Positions 1 through 8,534 of a DNA stretch of 64,000 bases are shown here, piece after piece. This DNA is from Halovenus carboxidivorans (lineage in GTDB: Archaea > Halobacteriota > Halobacteria > Halobacteriales > Haloarculaceae): positions 434,001 through 498,000 of the forward strand of contig NZ_WUUT01000002.1 in NCBI RefSeq assembly GCF_009831575.1, in the 5' to 3' direction. Made by a program: the position numbers and the translations under genes. Each line of letters starts with the position of its first letter. Positions within the stretch are counted from its first letter, which is position 1. The notes under the pieces are model-generated. The model did not search any database, was not told where the DNA came from, and saw only the letters and a program-made list of their open reading frames with translations.

Positions 1-248
1 ACCCGTCGATGGAGCTGGTCTCCGGCGGGCAGCGCGAGCACCGCTACGACCATCTCGTCGAAGGCTTCGAGCAGCAGGGGCTCGATCCCGAGCAGTTCGA
101 CTACTACACGAAGATGTTCAAATACGGCATGCCGCCTCACGCCGGCTGGGGACTGGGCGGGGAACGGCTCGTGATGACGATGCTCGGGCTGGACAACATC
201 CGCGAGGCCGTCCTCTTCCCGCGAGACCGGCAGCGGTTGAGTCCGTAG
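1..248 (+). CDS. aspS: Aspartate--tRNA(Asp/Asn) ligase, C-terminal part
   Basis: The reading frame is open at the left edge, so only about the last 80 residues are present. The visible part contains the class II aminoacyl-tRNA synthetase motif 3 region, with [20 protein letters not shown] followed by EAVLFPRD, as in archaeal AspRS, which charges tRNA-Asp and often tRNA-Asn. The upstream [17 protein letters not shown] stretch is also characteristic of the archaeal/eukaryotic AspRS subgroup. The gene ends at a TAG. The roughly 220 bases that follow are rich in gagcgag-type purine repeats, common in haloarchaeal spacers, and hold no gene I can support. Confidence 0.93.
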   Translation, partial: PSMELVSGGQREHRYDHLVEGFEQQGLDPEQFDYYTKMFKYGMPPHAGWGLGGERLVMTMLGLDNIREAVLFPRDRQRLSP

Positions 249-437
249 CGAGGGGCGCGAACGGAGTGAGCGGCCCTCGGCAAGGCGAGCGGGAACGGAG
301 TGACACGCGAGCCGCGAAGACGTTGAGAGCCGGCGAGACGAGCGAGAGCGGAGCGAGACGCGAGCCTGTCCGTGTCGTGAGCCGGTCGCGGTATCGATTG
401 GAGAATTTTTCCGTTAGGCCGCTCGTACCCGAAGGAC

Positions 438-442
438 TTTAA
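438..442 (+). promoter_or_regulatory. TATA-like element of the KH-protein gene
   Basis: A TTTAA motif lies 34 to 30 bases before the ATG at 472. This spacing is expected for a haloarchaeal TATA box with a transcript that starts at or just before the start codon. The assignment rests on position and composition only. Confidence 0.45.
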
Positions 443-471
443 CAGTCCAATCGACTACTTTCGGGCATATT

Positions 472-1020
472 ATGCAGCATGTGAAGGTGCCCGACGACCG
501 GATCGGCGTGTTGATCGGTCGTGGTGGGGAGACGATGCGGGAGATCGAAGAGCAGGCGGAGGTCCGACTGGACATCGATTCCGAGTCGGGCAACGTCCGG
601 ATCGAGAAGGTCGGTGATCCGGTGCTGGGACTGAAGGGTCCGGATATCGTCAAGGCCATCGGCCGCGGATTCTCGCCGGAGGACGCGCTCACCCTGTTGG
701 AGGACGACATGATGATGTTCGAGTTGATCGACATCGAAGCGGCGTCACGAAACAAGAACGACCTCCGCCGGCAGAAGGGCCGGCTGATCGGCGAGAGCGG
801 GCGGACGCGCGAACTGATGGAGGAACTCACCGGCGCGTCCGTCGCGATTTACGGCTCCACGCTGGGTATCATCGGCGGCCCGCGCCAGGTCGAGGCCGTC
901 CGCGAGGCGGCGGAGATGTTACTCGAAGGAGCGCCCCACGGAACGGTCTACTCCTTCCTCGAGGAGAAGCGCAACGAACTCAAACACAAGGGAATGGAGT
1001 ATCACCCCTACCAGGGATAA
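472..1020 (+). CDS. KH-domain protein, archaeal Pno1/Dim2-type rRNA assembly factor
   Basis: The 182-residue protein has two KH domains. The first carries the nucleic-acid-binding GxxG loop in LIGRGGE near residues 15-21, and the second in LIGESGR near residues 104-110, followed by SVAIYGSTLGIIGG. Length and domain order match archaeal homologues of eukaryotic Pno1/Dim2 (Krr1-like), which bind pre-16S rRNA near its 3' end during small-subunit maturation. The ribosomal role is inferred from the family; no partner such as Rio kinase or Nob1 is nearby. It is transcribed toward hsp20, 69 bases downstream. Confidence 0.85.
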   Translation: MQHVKVPDDRIGVLIGRGGETMREIEEQAEVRLDIDSESGNVRIEKVGDPVLGLKGPDIVKAIGRGFSPEDALTLLEDDMMMFELIDIEAASRNKNDLRRQKGRLIGESGRTRELMEELTGASVAIYGSTLGIIGGPRQVEAVREAAEMLLEGAPHGTVYSFLEEKRNELKHKGMEYHPYQG

Positions 1021-1089
1021 TCGGAGTCCGGGAGAGTCGGTCTGGAACATCACAGTACGCTTATACCGGGTCGGATTGTATCCGGAGAT

Positions 1090-1485
1090 ATGACAGATCC
1101 AGATCCGTTCAGCGAGATCGAAGAGCTGTTCGACCAGTTCGCACAGCTCGGCGAACCGCTGGCCGGACGGTTCGAACTCGACGTGATCGATGCCGACTCG
1201 GAGATACTGGTCAAGGCCGACCTGCCGGGGCGGGACCCGTCTGCGCTCTCGGTCCAACTGGAGGAAAACCGGACGCTGCGAATCGAGGTACCGGAGGGAG
1301 AGACGAGCGAGGACGGTCGGTTCGTCGTGCGCGAGCGGACCCGAGAGAGCGGGAGTCGGTCGGTGACGCTGCCGGCGGCGGTCGACGAATCCGAGACTGA
1401 AGCGAGTTACGACCGGGGCGTTCTGACCGTTCGTCTGCCGAAGCTATCCGGAGACGGCGACGAGACCGAAATCCAGGTCAACTGA
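1090..1485 (+). CDS. Hsp20/alpha-crystallin family small heat-shock protein
   Basis: The 131-residue protein has the alpha-crystallin fold signature: ILVKADLPGRDPSALSVQLE near residue 36 and the conserved C-terminal GVLTVRLPK near residues 114-122. Small heat-shock proteins are ATP-independent holdases that keep unfolding proteins soluble. The N-terminal arm is short and the C-terminal IxV-type tail is represented by IQVN. It stands alone, with its own likely promoter (CTTATA about 38 bases upstream of the ATG). The haloarchaeal genome probably has paralogues, so no gene symbol is given. Confidence 0.85.
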   Translation: MTDPDPFSEIEELFDQFAQLGEPLAGRFELDVIDADSEILVKADLPGRDPSALSVQLEENRTLRIEVPEGETSEDGRFVVRERTRESGSRSVTLPAAVDESETEASYDRGVLTVRLPKLSGDGDETEIQVN

Positions 1486-1568
1486 CCGGTCAAATAACAA
1501 GACAGACCTCCGGTTCGGAAAAAGGTTCAAGTTCGGGCGCCGTAACTAACCAAGTAGAACAACTCGTG

Positions 1569-3236
1569 ATGAGCAGCGTTCTTCTGCAGATTAAGCCGGT
1601 CGCAGTCGCCTACGTCGGTGCGTTCGGGATAACGGGGCTGGCGTGTTTGTTGGCGATTACTCGGGCACGGGATGTCGACGCCCGAGATGTCCGACACGGG
1701 CTGGTCGGTCTGCTCGGCACGACCAGCGTGTGGGCGCTGCTCAAGGTCGTCTACTTCGTCGTTCCGGACCCGTTCAGGGGACCGGCGTACACGGTCGGAC
1801 TCGTGTTCGGGTTCGCGACCGTCTGGGCGTGGCTGTACTTCTGCTCCGCGTACACCGGGCGAAGCTACCACAGGGACCGCACCCTCAGGCTACTCGGTGC
1901 CGGCGTGTTCGCGGGAGTCGTCGCCGTCAAACTCACGAATCCGTACCACGGGCTCTACTTCGAGACGACGGTTCGGACGACACCGTTCAACTACCTGGCG
2001 ATCGAGCACGGCATCTTCCACTGGACGGTGACCGGGCTCTCGTACATCCTCGCGGGAATCGGGATCTTCATGCTGTTCGAGCTGTATCACAACTCCGGCT
2101 ACAACACGCGCCCGCTCGGACTGCTGACGCTTCTGCTGGCACTGCCGGTCAGCCTCGATATCGCCGCGTTTCTGAGCGAGCGGTTCATCGAAGTGATCTA
2201 CGCGCCGCTCGGCGTCGCGGCGTTCGTGCTCGGGACGCTGTTCGTCTACGAGCGACGGTTTCTGGCGGTCCAGTCGGCCGGAGACGACGACGATGCGGTC
2301 ATCTTTCTCGACGAAAACGGACATATCCGGGATTACACGCCCGCCGCCCGGGATTTCTTCCCGGAATTGGTCGACGCCACCGGCGAGCCGCTCGAGTCGG
2401 TGCTCCCGCGCGTCGCGGAGATGATCGACCGAGAGGAGCAGACCCTGGAGTACGAAATCGACGGGGAGACGCGGTATCTGCTCACCTCGACGAGTTCCGT
2501 CACGCTCGGCGACTCACAGGGCGAGGTCCTGCTCTTTTCGGATATCACGACAGCAGAACAGCGCCGGCGGGAGCTCAAACGGCACAACGAACAGCTCGAA
2601 GGGTTCGCGAGCGCACTCGCACACGAACTCAGAAACATGTTGCAGATCATCGAGTGGCGGCTGGGGATTGCGAAAGACCGGACCGGAGACGGGACTGTCG
2701 AGCACGAGTCCGTCGAGAAGGCCCTGGAGGCGAACCAGCGACTCACCGCTCGGGTCGACGACTTCACCACCCTCGCCAAGTACGGCCAGACGGTCGAACG
2801 GCTCGAATCCGTCGAGTTCGAGACCGCCGTCCAGGACGCGTGGTGGAACGCCGAGACCGGCGAGATGGATCTCGTCATCGAGCGCGGCGGCACCATCGAC
2901 TGCGATCCGGGTCGGCTCCGCGAGTTGCTCGTGAACGTCTTCGTGTTCAACCGACTGAACGGCGCCGAGACGGTGACAGTCGAACTGCTCGACACCGGCT
3001 TTGCCGTCGCGGGCGACGGTGAGGCCCCCGGCGAAGATGTCGACGGATATCTCGCCTTCGGGGAGTCGGTCCCGACGGCGGAAGCGGGGATGAAACTACC
3101 GAACGCGAAGACCTTCGCCCGGGTCCACGGCTGGGAGATCGACATCGACACGGAGTATCAGCGGGGCGTTCGAGTGCTGGTTTCTGACGCCCGCACGGAC
3201 GTGACCGACCAGGCGCTCGAAGTGCGGACGGACTGA
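1569..3236 (+). CDS. Membrane histidine kinase with degenerate ATPase domain
   Basis: The N-terminal 230 residues form about seven membrane helices of the 7TM type seen in haloarchaeal sensor kinases. A PAS-like domain follows (VIFLDENGHIRDYTPAARDF, about residues 245-330), then a HisKA dimerisation helix with an intact H-box, LAHELRNML (His near 352). The C-terminal ATPase domain is decayed. Compared with the kinase at 19826-21454, the second N-box Asn is replaced by Phe in LLVNVFVFN, the GPGI box reads GEAP, and GFGL reads GMKL. It may accept a phosphoryl group or signal without ATP. The start is ATG; a GTG lies one codon earlier. Confidence 0.8.
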   Translation: MSSVLLQIKPVAVAYVGAFGITGLACLLAITRARDVDARDVRHGLVGLLGTTSVWALLKVVYFVVPDPFRGPAYTVGLVFGFATVWAWLYFCSAYTGRSYHRDRTLRLLGAGVFAGVVAVKLTNPYHGLYFETTVRTTPFNYLAIEHGIFHWTVTGLSYILAGIGIFMLFELYHNSGYNTRPLGLLTLLLALPVSLDIAAFLSERFIEVIYAPLGVAAFVLGTLFVYERRFLAVQSAGDDDDAVIFLDENGHIRDYTPAARDFFPELVDATGEPLESVLPRVAEMIDREEQTLEYEIDGETRYLLTSTSSVTLGDSQGEVLLFSDITTAEQRRRELKRHNEQLEGFASALAHELRNMLQIIEWRLGIAKDRTGDGTVEHESVEKALEANQRLTARVDDFTTLAKYGQTVERLESVEFETAVQDAWWNAETGEMDLVIERGGTIDCDPGRLRELLVNVFVFNRLNGAETVTVELLDTGFAVAGDGEAPGEDVDGYLAFGESVPTAEAGMKLPNAKTFARVHGWEIDIDTEYQRGVRVLVSDARTDVTDQALEVRTD

Positions 3237-3252
3237 GTTTGGGTGTCCGAGA

Positions 3253-4323
3253 TCACGCGAAGCCGATTGCGCCGAGAACGGCGAAGAGCATGTCCCCGTA
3301 GGTGAACGAGATGACCAGCCCGAAAAAGAGCGGGACGAGGAAGGGGATCCCGGGCGACAGCCAGACAACCTCCTCCGAACTCAGCGTATCGAGTCCCTCG
3401 CGGAGTCCTTCCGGCGTCGTTCCGTACGCCGAACCCTCGATGTCGTCGAGAAACGCCTCCGCGCCCCACGGGTCGTCGTAGGCGGGCTGATCCTCCGCAG
3501 GTTCGGGCACTGAGCCGTTGGCATCGGTCGGCTCTCCGCCGTCGGTCTCGATCATCCCGTCGCCGGGGTGGTTCGGCTCGTCGGGCAGCGTCGCCGGATC
3601 CCGGTATCGGTCCGGGTTCTCCCGGAGTTCCGCGAGCGTCAGGTCGCGCCACTGGAGATACATTCGCAGCGCGTCGAGGTCGAGTCGCCGCCAGTCGAAA
3701 TACGACCGCAGACCGCTCGGGGAGAGGTCGTCGATCAGCCGGCGGTCCGGGAATTCGAGCAGCGTGCCGTACTCCTCGATTGCTTGCTCCGCCCGGATCG
3801 GTTTCGCGACGAACATCCCCGGCGAGACGTAGCCGGTGACGGCGTTTTTCCCGGCGAGCACGAGCGGATAGGCCGCGCCAGCGAGCACCGTGTTCGAGAG
3901 AATCGTCAGCGAAAACACCCCGATTGCGGTCTCGACGACCGGAAGCGAAGCGAGCGCCCCGCCGACGCCAAGTTCGGCGAGGGCGTACTCGGGGTAGGTG
4001 GGAAAGAGGACGGCGATGATGAAAAACGCCTTCGCGTCGGCACCGCCGAACCCGCCGATCAGCCAGAAGAGGTAGGTGATCGGGACGATGAACCCCAGCG
4101 AAATCGCCACCCGAATGTAGAACTGCCGCTGGCGGAAGGCGGCGACATCGCCGGTCGTGACGGCGTACAGTTCCCAGACGAGCAGGACGACCGCGAGCAG
4201 TGCAAGCGGGATCCACGTCCGGTTGGGCACTCGCCGGGTCTCGATGTCGCGCCACGCGACGTAGCCGAAAAAGGGAATGACGAGCAGGCGTAGGAGATCC
4301 GGGCCACTTGCGATAGCGAGCAC
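3253..4323 (-). CDS. pibD: A24 prepilin peptidase (archaeal type IV pilin/archaellin peptidase)
   Basis: This is an aspartyl membrane protease that cleaves class III signal peptides of archaellins and pilins at the cytoplasmic face. Both catalytic Asp motifs are visible: Asp26 in [10 protein letters not shown] and Asp96 in the GGADAK motif (the GxGD-type site). The 356 residues include N-terminal membrane helices, a long acidic soluble insert around residues 190-310, and one more hydrophobic helix at the end. The start is GTG at 4323. The gene is convergent with the histidine kinase; the stop codons are about 16 bases apart. Confidence 0.88.
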   Translation of the reverse strand: MLAIASGPDLLRLLVIPFFGYVAWRDIETRRVPNRTWIPLALLAVVLLVWELYAVTTGDVAAFRQRQFYIRVAISLGFIVPITYLFWLIGGFGGADAKAFFIIAVLFPTYPEYALAELGVGGALASLPVVETAIGVFSLTILSNTVLAGAAYPLVLAGKNAVTGYVSPGMFVAKPIRAEQAIEEYGTLLEFPDRRLIDDLSPSGLRSYFDWRRLDLDALRMYLQWRDLTLAELRENPDRYRDPATLPDEPNHPGDGMIETDGGEPTDANGSVPEPAEDQPAYDDPWGAEAFLDDIEGSAYGTTPEGLREGLDTLSSEEVVWLSPGIPFLVPLFFGLVISFTYGDMLFAVLGAIGFA

Positions 4324-4380
4324 ACTCCCCGATGTGGGACGGACTGAGTTATCCTTTTTGACTTCAGCGTGCGGGCGCTG

Positions 4381-5079
4381 TCAGTTCGTCTTCGCGTCGT
4401 TGGTATCGTCTTCGGCCGGGGCGTCGACGCCCTCGGCGGCCTCGATGGCCTCGGTCTCTTTTTCCATATTGACGTGCCAGCGGTCGACTTCGCTGTCGAA
4501 GTCGGCCAGTTTGTTCGAGACGCGGATCTTCAGATCGTCGTCGTTGACGTTGACCTCGAAGACGTACTCCCCGCCCTCGCCGCGGCCGACACGCTGGAGG
4601 TTGGCACTGATGAGGTCGTTGTCGAAGTAGTACGGGGACATCTGAGTCATCACGTTCTTGTAGACGGTCCCCTCGACTTTGCGCATCGCCTTCCGGCCGG
4701 CAGAGTCCGCCGCGCGGGCGACGTAATCGATACTCTCTCCCCACTTGCCGACGGCCTCGTCGGGTTCGTCCAGGTTCTCGTAGGATTCCGCGAGTTTCTC
4801 GCCCGCCGTCTGGAGGTCTTCGTCGGGATCCTTTCCCTCCTGTTCGCCTTTGCCCTCGTTGACGCTTGCCTGCTCGGCCGTCTTCTCGTTGACATCCTCG
4901 TCGAGGCGTTCGTGTGCTTTCGGTCGCCACTCCTCGAACTCCGCGAGCGCCTCGTCGTCGACATCGTACTCCTCGGCGAGTTCCTGTAGTGCCCGCGTGA
5001 TCCGTTCGCCGTGCTCGACGGTCTCGACCCAACTGCCACGGCACTTGAACCCGGAGACACTCTCTTCAGTCTCTGCCAT
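4381..5079 (-). CDS. DUF5828 family protein
   Basis: A 232-residue soluble, highly acidic protein without a membrane segment. The N-terminus (GFKCRGSWVETVEHGERI) and the central YDVDDEALAEFEEWRPKAHERL resemble a conserved haloarchaeal family known as DUF5828. Residues 60-110 are charged and probably disordered; the C-terminal half (about 140-210) alternates in a beta-rich way. No catalytic motif is recognisable. It has its own promoter region, shared divergently with the short-chain dehydrogenase. Function is unknown. Confidence 0.7.
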   Translation of the reverse strand: MAETEESVSGFKCRGSWVETVEHGERITRALQELAEEYDVDDEALAEFEEWRPKAHERLDEDVNEKTAEQASVNEGKGEQEGKDPDEDLQTAGEKLAESYENLDEPDEAVGKWGESIDYVARAADSAGRKAMRKVEGTVYKNVMTQMSPYYFDNDLISANLQRVGRGEGGEYVFEVNVNDDDLKIRVSNKLADFDSEVDRWHVNMEKETEAIEAAEGVDAPAEDDTNDAKTN

Positions 5080-5163
5080 AGTTTGGCTGTGTTACTCTCC
5101 TTGGTTGGACACAGGGAGGAATAAACTTTCTTGCTGGACCCAAGGGGTTTTGTCCGGCGGGGC

Positions 5164-5170
5164 GGAGGTG
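5164..5170 (+). promoter_or_regulatory. Ribosome binding site deciding the SDR start
   Basis: GGAGGTG, complementary to the 16S rRNA 3' end, ends five bases before the ATG at 5176. It selects that ATG over an upstream TTG-type start at 5131 in the same frame. It is one of few clear Shine-Dalgarno sites in a window where most genes look leaderless. Confidence 0.75.
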
Positions 5171-5175
5171 GCTGT

Positions 5176-5976
5176 ATGCGCGTCGTTCTGACTGGTGCCG
5201 CAGGTGGACTCGGTCGCCGGACCGCGAGACGACTCGTCGATGCCGATCACGACGTGGTCGCTGTCGACCGCGAAGAGGACGGCCTCGCGGAACTCCCCGA
5301 TGGGATCGACTGTCGAGCGGTCGACCTCCGCGACGAGACCGCCGTCGAACGCTCGCTGTCTGCCGTCGACCCCGACGCCGTTCTCTCGGCCGTCGGCTGG
5401 TACGAACTCGGCGCGCTCGAAGACTGTCCGCCCGACTCCCTGCGAGAGCATCTGGAGGCGAATCTGCTGGCCGTTCACACGCCGCTGCACGCGCTGATGC
5501 CGGGACTCCGGCGGCGGGAGGGCCGGATCGTGATCGTCGGATCGATGGTCGGGAGCGTTCCGCTGCCGTATCACGGCGCGTACTCCGCGTCGAAGGCCGG
5601 ACTCGACGGCTACGCCGACTCACTCCGGCAGGAACTCCGTCCACACGGCGTCGACGTGTCGCTGATCGAACCGGGTCCCGTCCGCACCGGGTTCAACGAG
5701 CGCGCGACCGAGGTACTCGACCGGATCGACGACACCGCGTACGGCGATCAGTACCGCGCATTCGAGTCGTACGCGCCGGACGCGACCGATCCGGACGCCG
5801 TGGTCGACGCCATCGTGGCTGCGGCGACCGACGAGAGTCCGCGAGCACGGTATCGGGTGAGCGCGCGGGCGAACTGGCTGCCGCGACTGCGCTCGATTCT
5901 CCCGCCGGTCGTCTACGACCGACTCATCCGCTCCGGATTACCCGGCGGACTGCTCCACCGGCTCATCGAACGGTAG
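5176..5976 (+). CDS. Short-chain dehydrogenase/reductase (SDR)
   Basis: A classical SDR of 266 residues. The Rossmann motif TGAAGGLGRR starts at residue 6, NNAG is represented by SAVGWYELG, the catalytic Ser sits in IVGSMVG, and the active-site YSASKAG motif (Tyr and Lys) is near residues 137-143. The family oxidises or reduces alcohols and ketones with NAD(P). The acidic residue after the second beta strand (VAVDRE) suggests NAD rather than NADP preference. The substrate cannot be deduced. The start was chosen from the ribosome binding site at 5164-5170. Confidence 0.88.
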   Translation: MRVVLTGAAGGLGRRTARRLVDADHDVVAVDREEDGLAELPDGIDCRAVDLRDETAVERSLSAVDPDAVLSAVGWYELGALEDCPPDSLREHLEANLLAVHTPLHALMPGLRRREGRIVIVGSMVGSVPLPYHGAYSASKAGLDGYADSLRQELRPHGVDVSLIEPGPVRTGFNERATEVLDRIDDTAYGDQYRAFESYAPDATDPDAVVDAIVAAATDESPRARYRVSARANWLPRLRSILPPVVYDRLIRSGLPGGLLHRLIER

Positions 5977-5977
5977 C

Positions 5978-7405
5978 TCAGAACGCGTTTTCGACCGCAG
6001 AAGCGACAGTCCGTGCTTTTTCGGCTACCTGCTCGTCTACCTGACCGGCCTCGACGGCCGCCGTCAGTTCGTCGTCGTCGACGATTTCGGTCGTCCCGTC
6101 GGGGGTCTTGATCACGTCGACGTGGAGGTCGATGTACCGGACGGTGTTCGGGAAGATCTCCACCGGGGTACAGACGTTGACGTAGGTTCCCTTCGAGGTG
6201 CCGTCCTCGCCGCGGTAGACGGTCGGGTACCACCAGCGGTCCTCCTGGAACTTCGTCACCGCGATGTCACCCGGCTCTCGCTCGGTGCCGAGAGCGTCGT
6301 AGCTCCCGCGCGAGGAAATCTCCCGGCGGACAGTCACCTGACCGTCGCTCGTCCGATCGGTCACCTCGCCCGGGCCGAGTTCGATCAGTCGCCCGTCGGG
6401 TTTGCCGTGGCCGATGTCGATCCGGTCGCCATCCCGGGGACCGAACTGCTCGGCAACGACCTCGAAGGGGAACGCCTCGGGACCGGTCCCGGGCTCGTCA
6501 CAGATGCCCTCCGCGAAGTCCACGGCCGTACTCGCCGTCTCCGTTCCGGCCTTGATGCGGTGGTGACCGGCCATCGTCGTCGTCACGTTCCGGCGCCACT
6601 CGTCGAGCGCGAACCGACTCTCGCGGCCGAACCACACCCAGTACGTCGCCTCCGGGCGCACGTACGCTCCCGGAGCGTGGTCGGTCGCCTCGGGGGCGTC
6701 GGCCAGTTGCTCGTCGATTGTCGCCGCGTGTCCGCTCAGGTGCTCGACGACGGCCCCGAGTTCGTCCAAGTCGGCCTGGTCGGACAGCGGTGCCCAGTCG
6801 GCGGCCCAGCCCTCGGGTGGCTCCTCGGGGAGCAGATCCGCCAGTTCCGGTCCGCGGCCGTGTTGGCCGCCGCGTCGCAGCGTCGCCAGCCCACCGGCGA
6901 CGCGAAGCGAGGTGTCGAGTACCGGTCGGCCGTCGCTCCACGGGGCACGCGTCTCGATGACCTGCACCTGGAGTCGGTCGCCGTCTTCGATTCGCTCGTC
7001 GGCGTTGGAGTACGGCAGAAACCCGGTCGTCTCCCCGCCGACGGGCGCCGGGTCGTCGAGTATCGACTCCGGACCCGTGTCTTCCGGGAGACACCGGACG
7101 AGAGCGCCGCTCCCGAGGGTATCGACGACTTCACCCGCGAAGATGCCGTTTCTTGGGAGCGCACCCCGCCAGACGAAGGTGTCAAGCGCGAGATCACGGA
7201 GGGCGGAGACGACAGCCCCGACGTCGCCCGGGGCGCCGTGGACACCCACGCCCTGTCGGTCCTCGGTCGTCTCGATAGCGACCGTCGCCGGCCCCATCGA
7301 AAACTCCCGGTCGAATCGCTCCTCGATGGGTTTCGAGGGCTGGACAATCTCCTCGAAACGCTCGGTCAGTGCAGTCGAGTAGATGCCGCGAACCCGGACA
7401 GTCAT
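5978..7405 (-). CDS. fau-1: Probable ribonuclease FAU-1 (S1-like plus DUF402 domains)
   Basis: The 475-residue protein begins with the FAU-1/RNase E/G-like RNA-binding fold (MTVRVRGIYSTALTERFEE, with FAGEVVDTLGSGALVRCLP near residue 90 as an S1-like strand set). It ends with a DUF402 domain containing GTYVNVCTPVEIF and YIDLHVDVIKTPDG. Family members bind AU-rich RNA and have been linked to endonucleolytic processing of 5S rRNA precursors in archaea. Gene order on the minus strand is ZIP transporter, secG, fau-1, with a 45-base spacer after secG, so co-transcription with secG is possible. Confidence 0.82.
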   Translation of the reverse strand: MTVRVRGIYSTALTERFEEIVQPSKPIEERFDREFSMGPATVAIETTEDRQGVGVHGAPGDVGAVVSALRDLALDTFVWRGALPRNGIFAGEVVDTLGSGALVRCLPEDTGPESILDDPAPVGGETTGFLPYSNADERIEDGDRLQVQVIETRAPWSDGRPVLDTSLRVAGGLATLRRGGQHGRGPELADLLPEEPPEGWAADWAPLSDQADLDELGAVVEHLSGHAATIDEQLADAPEATDHAPGAYVRPEATYWVWFGRESRFALDEWRRNVTTTMAGHHRIKAGTETASTAVDFAEGICDEPGTGPEAFPFEVVAEQFGPRDGDRIDIGHGKPDGRLIELGPGEVTDRTSDGQVTVRREISSRGSYDALGTEREPGDIAVTKFQEDRWWYPTVYRGEDGTSKGTYVNVCTPVEIFPNTVRYIDLHVDVIKTPDGTTEIVDDDELTAAVEAGQVDEQVAEKARTVASAVENAF

Positions 7406-7450
7406 TGCCCGCAGATGCGGGCGGGAGAGGCAAAGAGGCTCCGACTCGGA

Positions 7451-7606
7451 TCAGGCGAAGGCGTTCAGCATCAGGATGAAAATCCCCAGGAGAGAGCTAA
7501 ACGCCACGACCGTCTTCGGATCGACGCGCACGCCCCGATCCTCCTCGGAATCGAAATACCGGACGAGGCCGGCACTGGACATCAGCCCGCCGTCTGAACT
7601 TGACAT
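7451..7606 (-). CDS. secG: Preprotein translocase subunit SecG (Sec61-beta)
   Basis: A 51-residue protein below the usual ORF length cutoff. It contains the Sec61-beta signature: [16 protein letters not shown], then [11 protein letters not shown], then one C-terminal membrane helix ([13 protein letters not shown]). It is the smallest subunit of the SecYEG translocon, with its N-terminus in the cytoplasm. Length and the GLVRYF/DPKTV motifs match haloarchaeal and other archaeal SecG closely. A TTTACT element lies about 30 bases before the ATG on the minus strand. Confidence 0.92.
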   Translation of the reverse strand: MSSSDGGLMSSAGLVRYFDSEEDRGVRVDPKTVVAFSSLLGIFILMLNAFA

Positions 7607-7652
7607 ACCGACATATCGACGATGGCCGGTAGTAAACGTTTCGACGCAGTTC

Positions 7653-8450
7653 TCAGACGACGGCGAGCGGGACCATCACCGCGACGCCGACAGCGATTCC
7701 GCCGACGAGTTCGGGTTTGCCGCCCGAGGGGAGGTCTGCGCCGAGATCGAGCGCCTCCGGGACGAACTCCGTGAGGACGAGATAGATCATCGCACCGGCG
7801 GCGAAGCCGAAGCCGAACGGGAGGGCCTCCCGAGCGTACCGGACGAACGCGAAGGCGACGACGGCACCGATCGGCTGGGGGAGGCTCGAAAACACCGCCC
7901 ACCAGACCATCCGCGGCTCCGAGACGCCCATCGACCGAAGCGGGATCGAGATGGCCGTCCCCTCGGGGACGTTGTGGATCGAAATCGCGACCGTCATGAA
8001 GACGGCCAGGACGGGAACGGTGAACCCGGCCAGTTCGAGACCGCCCTCTAGGCCCAGATCCGCAAACGACACGCCGACAGCGACCCCCTCCGGGAAACTG
8101 TGGACGGTGAGGATGCCGAGGATGAGTAGCAGTTTCTTGAAATCGGCCTCCTCGTACTCCCGGGGGTCGACATCCGCGTCGACGAGTATCTCGTGGGCGA
8201 CGACGACGAGGAGGACGCCCACGCCCATTCCTGCGACAATCTCTGCCGGCGTTCCCTCAGCGAGGCCCTCCTCGACGAGTCCGAACAGCGACGCCGAGGT
8301 CATGATGCCCGAGGCAAGTCCCCAGAGGACGACGTTCAGCCGGTCGCTGATCTCGTCGAAGAGGAAAAACGGGAGCACGCCGACGCCGGTCGCTAGCGCT
8401 GTGATCAGCCCCGCGACGAAGACGAAGGTGAGGTTCTGGGCGACACTCAT
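7653..8450 (-). CDS. ZIP family divalent metal transporter
   Basis: About eight membrane helices in 265 residues. The two metal-coordinating helices carry [10 protein letters not shown] and [10 protein letters not shown], the paired H-x-x-P-E-G motifs of ZIP helices IV and V that bind Zn, Fe or Mn in transit. A long acidic cytoplasmic loop ([14 protein letters not shown]) precedes helix IV and lacks the usual His cluster. Direction is normally import into the cytoplasm. ATG at 8450 is preferred; GTG two codons upstream is possible. The metal cannot be deduced. Confidence 0.85.
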   Translation of the reverse strand: MSVAQNLTFVFVAGLITALATGVGVLPFFLFDEISDRLNVVLWGLASGIMTSASLFGLVEEGLAEGTPAEIVAGMGVGVLLVVVAHEILVDADVDPREYEEADFKKLLLILGILTVHSFPEGVAVGVSFADLGLEGGLELAGFTVPVLAVFMTVAISIHNVPEGTAISIPLRSMGVSEPRMVWWAVFSSLPQPIGAVVAFAFVRYAREALPFGFGFAAGAMIYLVLTEFVPEALDLGADLPSGGKPELVGGIAVGVAVMVPLAVV

Positions 8451-8534
8451 CGGCACACACGAAACTCCGGGAGCGACGAGCGTAAGTTGTCGACCCCGGA
8501 GTCGGGGGGCCTCTAAGTGTGGCGCGCCGGTCGA

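Noticed and set aside
1643-3022. A 459-codon Arg-rich frame within the first histidine kinase
   Set aside because: It is a frame shadow with basic, low-complexity sequence unlike the acidic proteins of this organism.
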